The notes under the pieces were generated by a model. That model worked only from the letters and a program-made list of their open reading frames with translations, was not told the DNA's origin and did no database searches. Shown here piece by piece: positions 30,743-33,041 of a stretch of 33,041 bases of DNA. Source of the DNA: Chloroflexota bacterium (GTDB lineage: Bacteria; Chloroflexota; Limnocylindria; Limnocylindrales; CSP1-4); contig PMYK01000055.1 in NCBI GenBank assembly GCA_003171255.1, positions 1 to 33,041 on the forward strand. Direction: 5' to 3'. Positions within the stretch are counted from its first letter, which is position 1. Every line of letters begins with the position of its first letter. A program made the position numbers and the translations under genes.

Positions 30743-31290
30743 CGGAGTTCCTCCTGCCCGAATTGACGGCGCAGTCTCGCGAGGGCAGTGCTGACGTGGC
30801 TTCGTGCTGCCACCGGGCTAATTCCCATTGCCAGGCCGATCTGCTCGAAGGCCATGTCGGCTCGATAGCGCAAGTAGACGGCGGCGCGCTGGCGTTCGGG
30901 GAGTCTGTCCACCGCCCGCCATACCGCGTCTGCTTCGGTCGAGTCGGCCGGGTCGGGGGCAATCTGAACAGTGCCGGACAGGAGCTTGCCCAGGGAGCCG
31001 GCGACGCGCTTGTGAAGACGGTGCCGATCCATCGCCAGGCGATAGGTCACCCGGAATGCCCACGCGTCCAGGTCCATGAGCTCCTTGCCGGAGATGAGCT
31101 CGCGCCAGAGGCGGAGCATCGCGTCCTGGACCGCATCCGCCGCGTCGTCGTCGGACAACCCCATTCGCACGGCAAAGCCGTACAGGTCCTGGCCTCGCCG
31201 CGCGTGGAGCGACCGCACCCGGCGTTCCATCTCCGCGTCATCGCCGGCGACGGCCGCGGGCGCAGTCCCCGGCGATCCCAATCCGATCAT
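30739..31290 (-). CDS. ECF-type RNA polymerase sigma factor
   Basis: A 183-residue sigma-70-family protein with only regions 2 and 4. Region 2 (about 20-90) has DLYGFAVRMGLSDDDAADAVQDAMLRLWRE and LDAWAFRVTYRLAMDRHR. Region 4 (about 125-178) has VDRLPERQRAAVYLRYRADMAFEQIGLAMGISPVAARSHVSTALARLRR, a standard helix-turn-helix for -35 recognition. ATG 31290 is chosen because AGAGGG lies 5 nt upstream. The GTG at 31314 in the ORF track is badly spaced from its nearest purine run. It is translationally coupled to the Kelch membrane protein. It probably directs its own operon and perhaps the neighbouring glucanase gene, but no matching promoter pair was established. Confidence 0.88.
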   Translation of the reverse strand: MIGLGSPGTAPAAVAGDDAEMERRVRSLHARRGQDLYGFAVRMGLSDDDAADAVQDAMLRLWRELISGKELMDLDAWAFRVTYRLAMDRHRLHKRVAGSLGKLLSGTVQIAPDPADSTEADAVWRAVDRLPERQRAAVYLRYRADMAFEQIGLAMGISPVAARSHVSTALARLRRQFGQEELR

Positions 31291-31398
31291 CAATGCCCTC
31301 TGCTTGCTGATCACACCTCAAAGACGCGGCAGCCGCGCAATACGTTTAGGCGCTCGTGATCCCGTCTATGGTGTGTACACCTCAGCAGAGGCGATGTT

Positions 31399-31662
31399 TC
31401 AATTGTTGATGTGATCGTTGTCTGAACCACCGACGATCAGGACACGCCCATCCAACAGCAGCGTTGCCGTGGCGCTGAATCTAGCCTCAACCATCATGCC
31501 GGCGGGAGTGAATTCGCCGGTGGTCGGGTCGTACAGCTCGGCGCTGCCGAGGACCGACGAGGGGATGCCTCCTAGGCCTCCGGCGATCAGGACCCGCCCA
31601 TCCGCCAGCAGAGTGGCAGTGGCGTCGTCAAGGCGAGTGATCCTACGGCTTCGCGGCGACAA
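31399..31662 (-). pseudogene. Kelch-repeat fragment (two blades)
   Basis: An 87-codon frame with two Kelch blades, [16 protein letters not shown]...[18 protein letters not shown] and then [17 protein letters not shown], ending NDHINN. It lacks a membrane anchor and a full propeller, and its TTG 'start' has no ribosome-binding site. It lies just downstream of the GH16 lipoprotein gene on the same strand and upstream of the sigma gene. It is probably the 3' end of a lost Kelch gene whose 5' part was replaced, or a blade reservoir for its neighbour. The blade sequence is clearly related to 29390-30742. Confidence 0.65.
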
Positions 31663-31674
31663 TCAGCCACTCGC

Positions 31675-32640
31675 CTAGCCCCCCAGCTGGTAGACGCGGA
31701 TGTAGTCGACCGACATGCTCTCGGGGAAAATCGTGGCCGGGTCGATCAGCCCGCCCAGGCCCCCGATGGCAACGTTCATCAAGATGAAGAAGTCATGGTC
31801 GAAGACCCACTCGTCTCCGGCCGGGACGTCGGTGGGGGTGATATGGAAGTAGGGCTGGCCATCGAGCGTCCAGACGATGCTGTTTGGCTGCCACTCGACT
31901 GCGAAGACGTGGTAGTCGTCCGAAAGAGGCCGGTCAGCCTCGAGGGTGGCGCCGAGCCCCGATCCGCCGGAGTAGCCAGGACCGTGAGCCGTCCCATATA
32001 GCCTGTTCGGGTGCAGCCCGACGTATTCCATGATGTCGATTTCGCCGCACGCCGCCCACCCGACCTTGTCGTAGTTGGCGCCGAGCATCCAGAACGCCGG
32101 CCACAAACCGATCCCGCCGGGGACCTTCATGCGGGCCTCGATCAGGCCGTACTTGACCTGGTAGATGCTCTTGGTCGTCAGTCGCGCCGACGTGTACTTG
32201 CAGGCCCCGTAGTAACAAGCCAGCGATCCGTCGCTCTTGCGGGCCGTTATATCCAGGTAACCCTTGCCGTCCATCGATACGTTCGCGGGGTCGTTGGTGT
32301 AGTACTCCCACTCGTTGTTGCCGTAGCCACTCCCGGAGGTGAGGTCGTAGGTCCAGAGCTTGGGGTCGGGCAACGTGCCGGCCGGGCCGTTGAACTCGTC
32401 GTTCCAGACCAGGTGCCAGATTCCGCCTGTCGCTCCCGGCGCCGATGTGGATAGCGGGGTACTCGTCGCCGATATGGACGGCGAGGCACTCGTCGCCACC
32501 GAAGTGGCGCCTGCACCGCCGCAGCCCGACGCCGATACCAGCAGGACGGCCACCGATGCCAGCAGGACGCCACGATGGGCCACCTCGTGGCTCAGCCCGA
32601 TCCGGCCGCCATCCCGGGTTATCCCGCGCCGCCCGAACAT
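31675..32640 (-). CDS. GH16 endo-beta-1,3-glucanase-like lipoprotein
   Basis: A 321-residue surface lipoprotein. The signal segment VLLASVAVLLVSASGC places the lipid on Cys40. A Ser/Thr-rich tether (41-72) follows, then the GH16 domain starting IWHLVWNDEFNGPAGTLPDPKLW. Catalytic Glu200, Asp202 and Glu205 lie in CGEIDIMEYVG. WPAFWMLG, EWQPNSIVWTLDG and the C-terminal MSVDYIRVYQ strand complete the fold. Such enzymes cut beta-1,3-glucans (laminarin, curdlan, fungal wall). Unlike the GH16 at 14178 it has no extra binding domains and stays on the cell. GGAGG 6 nt before ATG 32640 fixes the start. It is followed by the Kelch fragment and then the sigma/Kelch pair. Confidence 0.92.
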   Translation of the reverse strand: MFGRRGITRDGGRIGLSHEVAHRGVLLASVAVLLVSASGCGGAGATSVATSASPSISATSTPLSTSAPGATGGIWHLVWNDEFNGPAGTLPDPKLWTYDLTSGSGYGNNEWEYYTNDPANVSMDGKGYLDITARKSDGSLACYYGACKYTSARLTTKSIYQVKYGLIEARMKVPGGIGLWPAFWMLGANYDKVGWAACGEIDIMEYVGLHPNRLYGTAHGPGYSGGSGLGATLEADRPLSDDYHVFAVEWQPNSIVWTLDGQPYFHITPTDVPAGDEWVFDHDFFILMNVAIGGLGGLIDPATIFPESMSVDYIRVYQLGG

Positions 32641-32758
32641 ACCTCGCCTCCCATGCTTTCAGCCCGCCCTACGGCACCACACCGCTCACGCCCCGGGTGT
32701 TCGCGACCTGGACGGGGTTCGCGGCACCCGGTGAGAAGATACCGCCTCGGCATCGTCG

Positions 32759-33041
32759 ATGCGGACCCTTGCTGAACGCACGCGACCGTCCACGAGGGGG
32801 TCCGGGGAGATCAACTCATTGCAGGGAAGAACAGGAGGCTCGGAGGCCTCGCGAGCGACAGGGCTGTACCGGTCGGAGCGAGCAGTCGAGTATCTGCAGG
32901 CGCTCGGAGACGCGTGGCGGCTCGCCGAAGCGGGACCGGGGGGGGGCGATGGTCGCGCGCTCAGTATTCGGGCGGCTGGAGTCCTCAGGGTACCGTGAGC
33001 TGAAGGTGCATCTGACGGAGGAGGCCCGCGCTCACGCGTTC
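32759..33041 (+). pseudogene. Serine recombinase C-terminal remnant, frameshifted at a G9 tract
   Basis: One frame reads RSERAVEYLQALGDAWRLAEAGPGG up to a run of nine Gs (32938-32946). The next frame continues MVARSVFGRLESSGYRELKVHLTEEARAHAF to the window edge. Joined, this matches the recombinase C-terminal pattern (VxYLxxLPxLWxxAGPxGRxxLxxxLFERxxxxGxRxLxVxLTxEAxxHGF), also seen at 25735-25900. Removing one G restores one frame, so a single-base insertion, real or a sequencing error, separates the halves. Residues before ERAVEYL show no similarity. The region 32641-32758 upstream holds only the GH16 promoter side and nothing recognised. The gene continues outside the window. Confidence 0.45.

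Noticed and set aside
32938-32946. G9 tract as a phase-variation switch
   Set aside because: It lies in a recombinase stub with no evidence of function, so error or decay is simpler. It is reported only as a frameshift.

Overview
The window is about 33 kb of high-GC bacterial DNA with dense, short-spaced genes and frequent GTG/TTG starts. The content suggests a free-living soil or freshwater heterotroph: secreted glucanases, a sugar ABC importer, Entner-Doudoroff enzymes, and ECF sigma and IclR/TetR regulators. Codon style, Pro/Thr-rich linkers and the type of serine-recombinase remnants fit Chloroflexota (Limnocylindria-like) or Actinomycetota. I cannot decide between them without a database search. 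I see no rRNA, no intact tRNA and no CRISPR array.

Layout. (1) 1-3.0 kb: the start of a MoxR-type ATPase gene at the left edge, a membrane-anchored trypsin-like protease, a short-form 6-phosphogluconate dehydrogenase, a cyclic-di-GMP-I (GEMM) riboswitch-like element with no convincing gene behind it, and a DksA/TraR-type protein that has lost all its zinc cysteines. (2) 3.4-14.1 kb: a sugar/sugar-acid catabolic locus. An IclR regulator and a GH87-like beta-helix protein read left. Aldehyde dehydrogenase, a ribose-type ABC importer (ATPase, permease, lipoprotein), KDPG-type aldolase, KDG-type kinase and an FAH-family hydrolase read right. Two candidate operators lie in the shared promoter region. 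(3) 14.2-23.4 kb: a large modular GH16 beta-glucanase, two VOC proteins, an ABC exporter with a TetR-type palindrome upstream, an EamA transporter, a methyltransferase and an Mth938-domain protein. (4) 23.4-29.4 kb: a scarred region. It holds a uvrA gene cut off inside its Walker A codons, uronate isomerase, a Kelch fragment, a serine-recombinase pseudogene, an oxidoreductase/TetR pair with two identical operators, an S4-domain protein, and four copies of a short GGGGCGAGAGGA-type repeat that resembles a tRNA 3' end. (5) 29.4-33.0 kb: an ECF sigma factor translationally coupled to a membrane-anchored Kelch-propeller protein, a further Kelch fragment, a GH16 lipoprotein and a frameshifted recombinase tail at the right edge.

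How they work together (inference). GH87-like (alpha-1,3-glucan) and two GH16 (beta-1,3-glucan) enzymes point to use of fungal or algal wall glucans. The importer and Entner-Doudoroff enzymes would feed the resulting sugars or uronates to pyruvate. The most unusual candidate system is the sigma factor/Kelch-propeller pair, which looks like a surface-sensing signalling unit without a classical anti-sigma zinc motif. Kelch modules recur as fragments elsewhere in the window beside recombinase debris.
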